From NCBI GenBank assembly GCA_902768335.1, contig CACXKR010000005.1, positions 1-52,378 on the forward strand: DNA of 52,378 bases, given 5' to 3'. The notes beneath the pieces were generated by a model. The model was not told the origin of the DNA and did no database searches. It saw only the letters and a list, made by a program, of their open reading frames with translations. The position numbers and the translations under genes are program-made. The stretch's first letter is position 1. The number at the start of each line of letters is the position of its first letter. Of this stretch, positions 26,021 to 35,769 are shown in pieces. This DNA is from an uncultured Erysipelotrichaceae bacterium. GTDB lineage: Bacteria > Bacillota_I > Bacilli_A > RFN20 > CAG-826.

Positions 26021-27263
26021 TTTGTCTACCTCTACGAAGAATAGCAAAATACATCGTTGTCATAAATGGATTAGACGTGATTTGTTGTTCTTCTTTTTCT
26101 AATGAAAAGTCATGATGCTTTTCTAAAAATTCTTTGATTAAGATACTACTTTCTTTCTTATTTAGTGTATTAACAACATAGGTTAGTTCACCATCTTCAT
26201 CAACCCACTTGGAGCATAATTCTAAAGCGTCTTTTTCGCCTTGGATAATCGCATCTAAATCGTCACGATCAAAATGGAGTAAAAAATCAGGATATTTTGA
26301 AACAATATCGAAACGAGTGGATAAAGGGAAAACAATTACTTTACTAAGTTTATAACTCACACCTGCTTTTAAAGCATACTCATCATTTGCTTCAAAGAAA
26401 TTGATGTTGCGCAATTTATTCATCCTTAAAAAACGCATTAATTCAATCCTTTGATTAAGATTAGGTACCATTAAATGTAGACCCAGTTTACCTTTAGTCT
26501 TAATAATGGCAGTTTTCGCGAAATCATCGTCATATCCTGAATAAAGTAGTACTTCTTCATAGGGATTAATTAGTTCGTCAATCAAGTTTTTAAAGCCAAC
26601 TTTAACATCAATAAAATCGTAATTTTTAAAGGCATCAGTTAATTGATAACGTTTTGTGCCTTTTACAAGAAGCATATCTTCAAAAGGAGATGAAAATTCA
26701 GGAAATTCATTTAGAATTTGCTTTGTTGATGTCTTCAATGAATTAACAACATAAGTTTGATAATCATATCTAATTGAAGCGTTCAAAAATTTATTAACTA
26801 AATCATCGCCATAATGTTTTCGCCACATATGGATTAGCCAAATAGGCACATTATATTTTGTGGCGAAATAAAAATCGCTGTCTTTTTCAAAAGAAATCAT
26901 TTCTTCAAGTGAGCCCTTGTAATCCAAAATTTGCTCACTTTTTATAAACTCATCATTCGGGATTTCATCTTTTAAGAACCTATTGCAGTTATTTTTCGAA
27001 AGTAAATGCAAATAGAAATTATTAGTTAGAGTAATAAAGAATAACGATTTTTGTTTAGGTGAAAAATTTATATTAAATCTTTGTAGCAAATGCTCAAAAA
27101 GAAAATAATGTTTCAACGCTTCTTTAGCTAAAAGGACTGATATATTGCTGGATTGAAATGTTTTTCTTTCGCTTGGAAAAACTTCATCGACTGCCTCGAC
27201 AAAGTCTTTACCATCGATGAGCACTAAATCGAGGATTTTTGCTCCAAGTCTTATTTCAACCAT
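26013..27263 (-). CDS. RsmB-family protein lacking all methyltransferase motifs
   Basis: The slot between priA and rlmN holds rsmB (16S rRNA m5C967 methyltransferase) in Bacillus, and the 416-residue protein keeps the RsmB outline: a NusB-like helical N-terminus (about 1-110), the linker VPIWLIHMWRKHYGDD (139-154), a Rossmann-like C-half, and LNKKES (367-372), matching the conserved LNxxEN. The active site is gone. The SAM loop (normally CAAPGGK) reads YSGYDDDF (241-248), the PCSG motif reads PLSTR (313-317), and the catalytic TC of YSTCT reads NT (365-366). The reading frame is long and intact, so it is probably a folded, non-catalytic rRNA-binding protein. Confidence 0.72.
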   Translation of the reverse strand: MVEIRLGAKILDLVLIDGKDFVEAVDEVFPSERKTFQSSNISVLLAKEALKHYFLFEHLLQRFNINFSPKQKSLFFITLTNNFYLHLLSKNNCNRFLKDEIPNDEFIKSEQILDYKGSLEEMISFEKDSDFYFATKYNVPIWLIHMWRKHYGDDLVNKFLNASIRYDYQTYVVNSLKTSTKQILNEFPEFSSPFEDMLLVKGTKRYQLTDAFKNYDFIDVKVGFKNLIDELINPYEEVLLYSGYDDDFAKTAIIKTKGKLGLHLMVPNLNQRIELMRFLRMNKLRNINFFEANDEYALKAGVSYKLSKVIVFPLSTRFDIVSKYPDFLLHFDRDDLDAIIQGEKDALELCSKWVDEDGELTYVVNTLNKKESSILIKEFLEKHHDFSLEKEEQQITSNPFMTTMYFAILRRGRQND

Positions 27264-27772
27264 TAATGTTTATGATGATCGCATCCACAATCGCAGTCGT
27301 GATGATGCTTTGCTTCCTCTTCTTTTCTCTTGCTAGCTTCTTCTAGTTTTTCTTCAAAACCTTCAAAAATATTGCCTTCGTATAATTCGCCATCATAATC
27401 ATCTTCTTCAACATTTACGAGATTATCTTCCTTAATAAAGCGAGGGTAATCTTTATTGATGTGTTCATAATGGTGATGGGAATGATAATAATAGAATTCA
27501 ACTTGTAAGTGAACTGAAAACTCCTTTAGAGTTTCAATTAAATATTTAGCAATTGCTTTTTCATTGCTTTCACAATGCTCAGGAGCATTTACTTTAACGA
27601 TTGCATTCCAACTTGTTTGTTCGACACCGTTATGAAATACATAAGCATCTGGAGCATAGAAAGAAACATTGTCTTCACTAACTTCAAATAAATTCGCAAG
27701 ATTCTTAGTGTGATCTTTTGAATAATGACCAATCGTGTATTGGTCTAAACCATAAATTGAGATTGTAACCAT
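27263..27772 (-). CDS. DUF1904-like protein with His/Cys metal-binding tail
   Basis: A 169-residue soluble protein. Residues 1-115 form an alternating strand/helix domain (VTISIYGLDQ, then VSFYAPDAYVFHNG, then VKVNAPE and LQVEFYYYHSHHHYEH) that resembles the tautomerase-like DUF1904 family, though the catalytic Pro-1 of tautomerases is absent; this match is tentative. An acidic linker (about 125-145) and a charged helix lead to a C-terminal tail KHHHDCDCGCDHHKH with seven His, three Cys and several Asp. Such tails bind Zn, Ni or Cu in metal chaperones. It overlaps the rsmB-like gene by one base and follows priA, where def and fmt sit in Bacillus. Confidence 0.65.
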   Translation of the reverse strand: MVTISIYGLDQYTIGHYSKDHTKNLANLFEVSEDNVSFYAPDAYVFHNGVEQTSWNAIVKVNAPEHCESNEKAIAKYLIETLKEFSVHLQVEFYYYHSHHHYEHINKDYPRFIKEDNLVNVEEDDYDGELYEGNIFEGFEEKLEEASKRKEEEAKHHHDCDCGCDHHKH

Positions 27773-27783
27773 TTTAGTACCTC

Positions 27784-29979
27784 CTAGAAGTCGTATGGAT
27801 CGACATTAACTTTAATATTTATTTGTGATTTGTTCTTAAGTGAATTTATTACTTCACCAAGATAGGCGTTAATTTTATCATAGTTTTTATATTTTATTAA
27901 TATAATTCGGTGATAATTGTTATTCTCATAGGCAATATAAGGTTCAACTGGCCCTAAAACTGATACATTTTCAAAACCTTTGGAATCGATATCACGGCAA
28001 ATCTTAGAAATAATATCAACAACCATATCTTCATTTTTACCAATGATTTCAATGCTTGTTAAATAAGTATATGGGGGATATTGTGAAACTTTTCTCACCG
28101 ACATTTCTTTAAGGAAAAATGCTTCATAATCCTGCTTGCTTGCCAAGCGGATGGCGTAATGATAAGGATTAAAGGTTTGAATTATTGCATGGCCAACTTT
28201 ATCCGCCCTTCCACTTCGGCCAACTGCCTGGGTAATTAGTTGAAATGCTCTTTCGGTCGAACGGAAAGAAGGTAGTGATAATCCAATATCAGCAAGAACA
28301 ACACCTACTAAGGTAACATTTGGAAAATCATGGCCCTTAGCAATCATTTGGGTCCCGACTAAAATATCTGCTTCTTGATTAGCGAAGGCTTCAATTGTTT
28401 TAGCAATATTGTTTCTTACTTCTCCAACATCACTATCGAGTCTTAATACCTTAGCTTCTGGGAATAGCTTTTTAACTTCATCAACTATTCTTTCTGTCCC
28501 AAATCCAGATCTGGATAAATATTTAGAGCCGCATTCTGGACAAACTTCGGCATTTAATTCGACGTGACCACAATGATGGCACTTAAGCATATTGTCTTCA
28601 CGATGATAGGTTAGAGCAATACCGCAGTTTGGACATTTGATAATACGCCCACAGCTACGACAAGTAATGTAACCTGAATGACCTCTTCTATTTATTAATA
28701 GAATAGCTTGTTCCTTTCTTTCTAATACGCCTTTCAATTGATCAATTAGATATTTTGAAAACATCGATGATTCTCGACTAAAAGAATATGCTTTCGACAT
28801 ATCGATTATCGAGGTCTTCGGTAGTTCTTGTTTGTTAATTCGATTTGGTAAAGAAGCAAAATGATAAACACCTTTACACGCTCTTGCTTTTGTCTCTAAA
28901 GATGGGGTCGCACTGCCAAGAATAACTTTAGAATTAAAATGAGCAGCTCTCATAATCGCAACATCGCGAGCATGATAAAACGGAAGTGAATCTTGCTTAT
29001 AAGATTCCGTATGTTCTTCATCAAGAATGATTAAACCGATATTGTCTAATGGAGCAAATATTGCACTTCTAGCGCCAACGACAACGTGACAATCGCCTCT
29101 TGAGATACGACGATATTCGTCATATTTCTCAGCAGGCGTTAATTCGCTATGAAGAATAGCGACATCTCCCGAAAATCTTCTTTGAAAATATTCAACCATT
29201 ACTGGAGTCAAAGATATTTCAGGCACTAACATTAAAACGTTTCGACCTTGCGCTAAAATTTTCTCTGAGATAGTCAAATAAACTTCTGTCTTTCCTGAAC
29301 CGGTAACACCTTGTAATAAAGTGACAGTTTTATCGGTTTTTAAAATAGACTCCACCGCTTGTTTTTGTTCGTCGGTCAATTCTTTTTTATGTTCTTTTTT
29401 ATATTCTGGAATCTCTAATCTAATCTTTTCTTCTTTTTCAAAATCAATTCGTTTCTTTTCATAGAGTTTTTGAACGATTGAAGGAGATTTGCAGTCTTTT
29501 TTGAGAATTCGACCATTTGTTTTTAGTAGTCTAATCAGTTCAATTTGTTTAGGTGTTAAATCCTCTTCATCATCATTAATTAATTTGACATATGTATCAT
29601 ATGCAACCTTTGGTCCTCTAAGAGCTGAAGAAGCTGGTTTCAAAGATGATGGTAGCATCGTCTGGAGAACACTAATTAAAGGGGCTAAATAATAATTTGA
29701 TACCTCTTGAGATAGTTTAATAAGTTCATCATTTAGAAGTGGCTTTTCATCAAGAACGTCTTTAATTTCGCCGATTTGAAAACCCATTTCCTCTTCGAGT
29801 TGTTCTTTAGTTTTATCGCTATCCTTAACATTTATTACATAAGCAATGGTATCTTTGTGCGCAAAACTAACCAAAACACGATAGCCAACACCAATCTGTT
29901 TATCACCTTTATAAATATAAGAAAAAGGGCGATTGAGCGTATTGGCTTTTCTTTCAATTAAAACCTCAAGCAGCTTCAT
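27784..29979 (-). CDS. priA: primosomal protein N' (replication restart helicase)
   Basis: 3'-5' DNA helicase that reloads the replisome at stalled forks. The 731-residue protein has an N-terminal fork-binding region, Walker A GVTGSGKT near residue 225, DEEH box in ILDEEHTES, four CxxC zinc pairs between RSCGRIIKCPNCG and CPECGSKY, and motif VI region QAVGRSGRA. Length is normal. It begins 15 bases after gmk; rpoZ and coaBC, usually between them in Bacillus, are absent from this place. Confidence 0.96.
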   Translation of the reverse strand: MKLLEVLIERKANTLNRPFSYIYKGDKQIGVGYRVLVSFAHKDTIAYVINVKDSDKTKEQLEEEMGFQIGEIKDVLDEKPLLNDELIKLSQEVSNYYLAPLISVLQTMLPSSLKPASSALRGPKVAYDTYVKLINDDEEDLTPKQIELIRLLKTNGRILKKDCKSPSIVQKLYEKKRIDFEKEEKIRLEIPEYKKEHKKELTDEQKQAVESILKTDKTVTLLQGVTGSGKTEVYLTISEKILAQGRNVLMLVPEISLTPVMVEYFQRRFSGDVAILHSELTPAEKYDEYRRISRGDCHVVVGARSAIFAPLDNIGLIILDEEHTESYKQDSLPFYHARDVAIMRAAHFNSKVILGSATPSLETKARACKGVYHFASLPNRINKQELPKTSIIDMSKAYSFSRESSMFSKYLIDQLKGVLERKEQAILLINRRGHSGYITCRSCGRIIKCPNCGIALTYHREDNMLKCHHCGHVELNAEVCPECGSKYLSRSGFGTERIVDEVKKLFPEAKVLRLDSDVGEVRNNIAKTIEAFANQEADILVGTQMIAKGHDFPNVTLVGVVLADIGLSLPSFRSTERAFQLITQAVGRSGRADKVGHAIIQTFNPYHYAIRLASKQDYEAFFLKEMSVRKVSQYPPYTYLTSIEIIGKNEDMVVDIISKICRDIDSKGFENVSVLGPVEPYIAYENNNYHRIILIKYKNYDKINAYLGEVINSLKNKSQINIKVNVDPYDF

Positions 29980-29994
29980 GCCCTTTGTTCCTTT

Positions 29995-30558
29995 TTAATT
30001 ACTAGTAATTATTTTCTTAAAATCTTCGACAGCATCTTCCAATTTGTCATTAATAACAACAAATCGATATTGATCCTTTTGAGAAAGCTCACGACTAGCT
30101 TGTGCTAGACGATTTTTGATAACTTCATCAGTCTCGGTTGAACGGCCTCTAATTCTTTTTTCAAGTTCTTCTAAAGAAGGTGGCGCGATAAAAACAGAGA
30201 TAACATCGTTTCGATCTAATTTAGATAAAACCTGGCTTGTGCCATTAACATCGATTTCAAGAAGGACATTTTTACCTTCGTCTCTCATTTTTTCGACTTT
30301 GTCTTTTGGAGTGCCGTATCGATTTCCAACAAATTCAGCCCATTCAAGAAGATTTCCGTTATCGATGTTCTTTTGGAATTCATCTTTGGAGACAAAATAG
30401 TATTCACGACCATTAACTTCACCCGGTCTTGGGTTACGAGTTGTCATTGAAACACTATAAAAGAGATTCAATGATTTATCTTCCATTAGTTTTTCTCTAA
30501 TGGTGCCCTTACCAACTCCGCTTGGGCCAGACATAATAATAAGTAATCCACGTTTCAT
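29995..30558 (-). CDS. gmk: guanylate kinase
   Basis: Phosphorylates GMP to GDP. The 187-residue protein has the P-loop GPSGVGKGT (residues about 11-19), the GMP-binding TTRNPRPGEVNGREYYFV stretch and the R-rich lid RIRGRSTETDE. It is first in the long operon that runs to position 21159. The -10 box TATAAT lies eight bases before the ATG and no Shine-Dalgarno exists, so the transcript has at most a couple of untranslated bases. Confidence 0.96.
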   Translation of the reverse strand: MKRGLLIIMSGPSGVGKGTIREKLMEDKSLNLFYSVSMTTRNPRPGEVNGREYYFVSKDEFQKNIDNGNLLEWAEFVGNRYGTPKDKVEKMRDEGKNVLLEIDVNGTSQVLSKLDRNDVISVFIAPPSLEELEKRIRGRSTETDEVIKNRLAQASRELSQKDQYRFVVINDKLEDAVEDFKKIITSN

Positions 30559-30566
30559 ATGGTTTT

Positions 30567-30595
30567 ATTATAAATAAAAGAAGTTAGATTCGCAA
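30567..30595 (-). promoter_or_regulatory. near-leaderless promoter of the gmk-priA-rpe operon
   Basis: Minus-strand TTGCGA (30590-30595), 17-base spacer, perfect TATAAT (30567-30572), then eight bases to the gmk ATG. The start site falls one or two bases before the start codon. Confidence 0.62.
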
Positions 30596-30606
30596 TTAGA
30601 TAATTG

Positions 30607-32013
30607 ATGCACAATATAATTGAGAAGGAATTAAGTAATCTTTATAATGATTTTATGAGAATTTCGCATGACTCCTATCAAAAATATTTAGAAACTAACA
30701 CATTAGATTTTTCTAATAAAAAAGTGTTTTCACCGTTACTTATAAATAATAAAACGTTGTTTTTCCCATATATGGAAGAAAAAGGAAAGGCATTGATAAT
30801 TGATTTAAACCCATCGCTTCCACTTGTTTTCATAGCAAATAAAGAAGCGTTCTTTTCTTCGTTTGAAAACTCCTTTTTGCAAAGATTTAGAAAAGTGATT
30901 GGAAAGTCGGAGATTAAGAATATAAAACTTTCTGACAACGATTTAGTCGTAGAAATCGATTTGTTTTCTTTAGATAACCTTGAATCATTTAAACTAATTT
31001 GTGAATTATTCCCAAATCATCCGAATCTCTTTGTCTTAAATAGTAAAAATGAACTCGTCGAATTCTATTTCAAAAGCGCAACAAGACAATTTGAGATTGG
31101 CAAAGAATTTATTCTAAAACAAAATGGCGAATTTCTTGATGGCGAAATAATAGCGAGAGAACAATTAATCGAAGAAAAATTTAAAAAGATTTTAGATATA
31201 CGTGAAAGTGAAAAATACGCGGGCTTACTCAAGATTATAAATTCAAAAATTAAAGCTACTGATAAACGTCTAAAAGCAATTGCAGATGATGTTAAAAATG
31301 CCCGCAAAAACCTGATATTTAAGGAATTTGCCGATGCTATTCTCTCATCAGGATTACCATTAAAATCTCACCAAAATTCATTTATTTTTAATGAAGAAAA
31401 GATCAATCTTGATGATTCAAAAACATTACTCGAAAATGCCGAGAATTTTTACAAGAAATCTAAAAAAGCAAAAGAAACGATTTCTCGTTCTGAAACAAAT
31501 ATTCAAAATGCGTTAGATGAAAAGAAACAATATGAGAATCTATTAGAGGAATTTAATTCTGCGAATGAAAAGAAAAAAGAAGAGTTAGTTGAACTTTACA
31601 CTTTCTCCAAAAAGAAAAAAGAATTCAAACCAACATCACTAAATCGTCCATGGAAAATAAATATAAATGGAACAATTATTTATTTCGGACGTAACGCTTC
31701 GCAAAATGACTATCTAAGTTTTGCTATGAAATTAGACCGTGAATTTACTTGGATGCATATCAAAGACAAAAGTGGCGCTCATTTAGTCATTGCAAATAAA
31801 AAACCAACTGAAGAAGAATTGTTAGTTGCATCAGAGATTGCTTTATTGTGTTCAAAAGCCTCTTGCGGCGAAATAAGTTATACAAAAAAGAAAAATGTCC
31901 GTCGCGGACACGTTCTTGGCGAAGCCATCATTAAGAATTACTCCACCATTAAGGTTAATTCAATTAGAAAAGAAAATAGAGATTTGCTCGAAAAAGCTAA
32001 GCGTTGCGATTAA
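30607..32013 (+). CDS. rqcH: NFACT-family protein, divergent RqcH (Rqc2 homologue)
   Basis: RqcH binds obstructed 50S subunits and recruits Ala-tRNA to add C-terminal alanine tails. This 468-residue protein (counted from ATG 30607; TTG 30604 is also in frame) has a divergent NFACT-N region, a coiled-coil middle (about 215-335) and a clear NFACT-R domain (IYFGRNASQNDYL, WMHIKDKSGAHLVI, near 380-440). It is about 100 residues shorter than B. subtilis RqcH. The Asp-Arg pair needed there for tailing aligns with D-N near residue 110, so tailing may be lost. It is divergent from gmk, near which it also lies in Bacillus. Its stop overlaps that of trmL. Confidence 0.82.
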   Translation: MHNIIEKELSNLYNDFMRISHDSYQKYLETNTLDFSNKKVFSPLLINNKTLFFPYMEEKGKALIIDLNPSLPLVFIANKEAFFSSFENSFLQRFRKVIGKSEIKNIKLSDNDLVVEIDLFSLDNLESFKLICELFPNHPNLFVLNSKNELVEFYFKSATRQFEIGKEFILKQNGEFLDGEIIAREQLIEEKFKKILDIRESEKYAGLLKIINSKIKATDKRLKAIADDVKNARKNLIFKEFADAILSSGLPLKSHQNSFIFNEEKINLDDSKTLLENAENFYKKSKKAKETISRSETNIQNALDEKKQYENLLEEFNSANEKKKEELVELYTFSKKKKEFKPTSLNRPWKININGTIIYFGRNASQNDYLSFAMKLDREFTWMHIKDKSGAHLVIANKKPTEEELLVASEIALLCSKASCGEISYTKKKNVRRGHVLGEAIIKNYSTIKVNSIRKENRDLLEKAKRCD

Positions 32014-32510
32014 ATCTTATATTTTTTAATCATGTCGAAAGTCGCTAGCTCAGGGTATTTTTGTTGTCTTAAGATTTCGTAAGTAACAATTGCTACCGCA
32101 TTTGAAAGATTTAAACTTCTAGCGGTTGATAACATTGGAATTCGTAAAGTTTTATCTTTGTTTTTAGAAAGAATTTGTTTATCAATTCCTGTTGATTCTC
32201 TTCCAAACATCACATAGACATCTTCAGTCACATCTTGGAACAAGTCTTCGCTATAAAGATGTGTTCCATATTTAGTTACATAGTAAATGTTTTTATTAGA
32301 AAATGCTTTTTCGAATTCTTCATAACTATCAAAATAATCGTAATCAGCATCTTTTAAATAATCCATACCAGATCTTTTAAGTGCCTTATCAGACAAGTCA
32401 AAAGGGATTGGACCAATGATATGAACTTTGGAACTAGTTGCCATCGCTGTCCTTAAGATATTCCCAGTATTTTGAGGAATTTCAGGATGATAGAGAATAA
32501 TGTGAATCAT
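32010..32510 (-). CDS. trmL: tRNA (cytidine/uridine-34 2'-O)-methyltransferase TrmL
   Basis: SPOUT-fold methyltransferase modifying the wobble base of tRNA-Leu. The 166-residue protein has the knot motifs NTGNILRTA, MFGRESTGI and LNLSNAVAIVTYE at the normal positions. Its stop codon overlaps that of the convergent rqcH-like gene. No ribosome site lies before the ATG, and the ppa terminator T-run is directly upstream, so its promoter is not apparent. Confidence 0.93.
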   Translation of the reverse strand: MIHIILYHPEIPQNTGNILRTAMATSSKVHIIGPIPFDLSDKALKRSGMDYLKDADYDYFDSYEEFEKAFSNKNIYYVTKYGTHLYSEDLFQDVTEDVYVMFGRESTGIDKQILSKNKDKTLRIPMLSTARSLNLSNAVAIVTYEILRQQKYPELATFDMIKKYKI

Positions 32511-32515
32511 ATTTA

Positions 32516-32538
32516 GAAAAAACGCTCCATAGGAGCGT
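32516..32538 (-). terminator. terminator of ppa
   Basis: ACGCTCC-ATA-GGAGCGT (32522-32538) with a minus-strand T-run at 32517-32522. It separates ppa from trmL, whose ATG lies six bases past the T-run. Confidence 0.82.
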
Positions 32539-32545
32539 CATATAA

Positions 32546-33085
32546 TTATTTGCTTTCTTCGCCAAATTTCTTTTTATATGCTTCAATGCAAAGAGAGATG
32601 ACGTCCATAGCCATCATTCTGCCACGGATATGGTTGACGATTGTTTCTTTACCTTCAAGTTGTTTATATACAACAAAGAAGTGTTTAATTTCTTGGAGGA
32701 TGTGGTTTGGAATTTGTTTAATATCAGAGAACGAGTTATAAACTGGATCATTTTTCGCGATTGCAATAATCTTAGCGTCTTTAGAACCACCATCGATCAT
32801 TTCAAGCATACCAATTGGATAACATTCAACTAAAGCAAGAGGGACGATTGGTTCACTACAAATAACCAAAACATCAAGTGGGTCACCATCATCAGCATAG
32901 GTTCTTGGAATAAAACCATAGTTATGTGGGTAGTGAGTTGAAGTATATAAGATACGGTCAAGCTTTAAAGCGCCTGAATATTTATCAAGTTCATATTTAT
33001 TTTTAGAACCTTGAGGAATTTCGATACATGCTAAAAAGCTTTCAGGTTTAATTTGGGAAGGATCAGCACGATGCCATAAATTCAT
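32546..33085 (-). CDS. ppa: inorganic pyrophosphatase (soluble, family I)
   Basis: Hydrolyses pyrophosphate to phosphate. The 179-residue protein has the signature D-G-D-P-L-D in YADDGDPLDVLVI, the YTSTHYPHNYGF substrate stretch and an ENDPVY-type segment (KNDPVY). AAGGAGG lies ahead of the ATG, and a terminator follows. It coexists in this genome with a PPi-type phosphofructokinase, which uses the same pyrophosphate pool. Confidence 0.95.
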   Translation of the reverse strand: MNLWHRADPSQIKPESFLACIEIPQGSKNKYELDKYSGALKLDRILYTSTHYPHNYGFIPRTYADDGDPLDVLVICSEPIVPLALVECYPIGMLEMIDGGSKDAKIIAIAKNDPVYNSFSDIKQIPNHILQEIKHFFVVYKQLEGKETIVNHIRGRMMAMDVISLCIEAYKKKFGEESK

Positions 33086-33154
33086 AATATAGCCTCCTTA
33101 ACAAGCACATTATTGTATGCTTTTATTTATAAATAGCAACAACAAAACTTGCTT

Positions 33155-33160
33155 TATAAT
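33155..33160 (+). promoter_or_regulatory. -10 element of the thioredoxin-fold lipoprotein gene
   Basis: TATAAT eighteen bases before the ATG at 33178, in a T/A-rich tract with a second TATAC further on. No clear -35 box and no Shine-Dalgarno are present. Confidence 0.4.
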
Positions 33161-33177
33161 ATAATTATACACGAACT

Positions 33178-33936
33178 ATGATTAAAAAACTTATTCCTTT
33201 AACATTATTAGCTAATTTATTAGTAGCTTGTTCGTCAAATAATTCAAAAGCTGTTTTAGCGAAAAGTTTCGATAGTTTTTTAACAAACGAAAATAAAATA
33301 TTGGTCGCGGATATTGAATCTGTTTCTAGAAGTATCTCAATGGATGCTGGTTTTTTAATCTATATATCTGAGAGAGGTTGTTCTAGCTGCGAGGCATTTA
33401 ACCCAATCTTAACTTCCTATGTCGAAAAAACATCTTTATTAACTTATAAATTTGACGTGGAAGATAATCGCGAAGATTTAGCAGCGTTTCAATTATTATA
33501 TGGTGATAGATTCTTCAAAAAGAATAACTATGGAGATTATCAAATATTAACTCCATCACTTTATGTGATTCAAAATAATATCGTCGAAGAAATCGACTAT
33601 GATTCATATATGAAAGCTTCTCGAGCATTCGAAAACTATCTAAATTCAAGATACGTCATAAAGAACCATTTTTTTATTCATAAAAATGTTTCTGAATATG
33701 ATTTAAACGGTAAATCTTTTAGTTATGTTAGTTTTAATAAAGATAAAGAAGGATTAGTAAATTTATATAAAACCAAAATCCTACCTCTTATAAATCAAAG
33801 CGATAACGTTATTGTCATTTCTGACGTAAATGAGAACGAGACTATCTCAATTGCAAAATACGAGAATGGCACCATAACTCAAACAAAAGATATTTCCACT
33901 TCTACTAGTGAAGAAGAAATAAGACAGATGTTATAA
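33178..33936 (+). CDS. lipoprotein with thioredoxin-like CxxC motif
   Basis: A 252-residue exported protein with a type II signal peptide and lipobox L-V-A-C (cysteine 18). Residues about 55-150 look thioredoxin-like: a hydrophobic strand FLIYIS, then the redox motif C-S-S-C (68-71) in ERGCSSCEAF, a helix, a YKFDVE strand and a later TPSLYVI segment matching the cis-proline strand. The C-terminal third is a second alpha/beta region of unknown type. It may act in surface thiol exchange, by inference. It lies alone between ppa and the ATP synthase operon. Confidence 0.72.
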   Translation: MIKKLIPLTLLANLLVACSSNNSKAVLAKSFDSFLTNENKILVADIESVSRSISMDAGFLIYISERGCSSCEAFNPILTSYVEKTSLLTYKFDVEDNREDLAAFQLLYGDRFFKKNNYGDYQILTPSLYVIQNNIVEEIDYDSYMKASRAFENYLNSRYVIKNHFFIHKNVSEYDLNGKSFSYVSFNKDKEGLVNLYKTKILPLINQSDNVIVISDVNENETISIAKYENGTITQTKDISTSTSEEEIRQML

Positions 33937-33955
33937 AAAAGGATGCATAGCATCC
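33935..33955 (-). terminator. terminator of the ATP synthase operon
   Basis: GGATGC-ATA-GCATCC with a minus-strand T-run at 33935-33940, just after the atpC stop. Confidence 0.82.
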
Positions 33956-33958
33956 TAA

Positions 33959-34356
33959 TTATTGTTCGTATGTTTTTATTCTCGCAATTGCTCTTAATAA
34001 GGCATGTCGTGCTCTTTCAACATCGATATTGATGTCATTTTTATTATCTAATCTATTCTCAGCACGTTTCTTCGCTTCTTTAGCTCGCTCGATATCGATA
34101 TCTTTTTTAGCCTCGATGCCATTGACGATGAGACTAACTTTATTATCTTTGACTGAGATGGCACCACCATGAATGGCAAAATATTCGACCTTAGATCCTT
34201 TAACAAAATGCATAGGAGCATATGCTAATGCACCGATAAGAGGAATATGATGGGCAAGAATAGTTCGATAACCGCTGGTAAGTTTCACGCTTAAAGAGTC
34301 TACCTCTTCTTCAAGATAGATTCCTTTTGGTGAAATTATCGCAAGTTTAAATGACA

Positions 34357-34357
<1 letters not shown>
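33959..34357 (-). CDS. atpC: ATP synthase F1 epsilon subunit
   Basis: Central-stalk subunit that regulates rotation and ATPase activity. The 132-residue protein has the N-terminal beta-sandwich (SFKLAIISPKGIYLEEEVDSL; HIPLIGALA; FAIHGG) and a C-terminal helix pair (ERAKEAKKRAENRL and the final arginine-rich helix). It is last in the nine-gene atp operon and shares one base with atpD. Confidence 0.95.

Positions 34358-35769
<1,412 letters not shown>

Noticed and set aside
27320-27500. Low-complexity His-rich coding as a sign of a broken gene or sequencing artefact
   Set aside because: The frame is intact, the codons for His, Asp and Cys vary, and the gene is properly overlapped with its neighbour and preceded by AGGAGGT.
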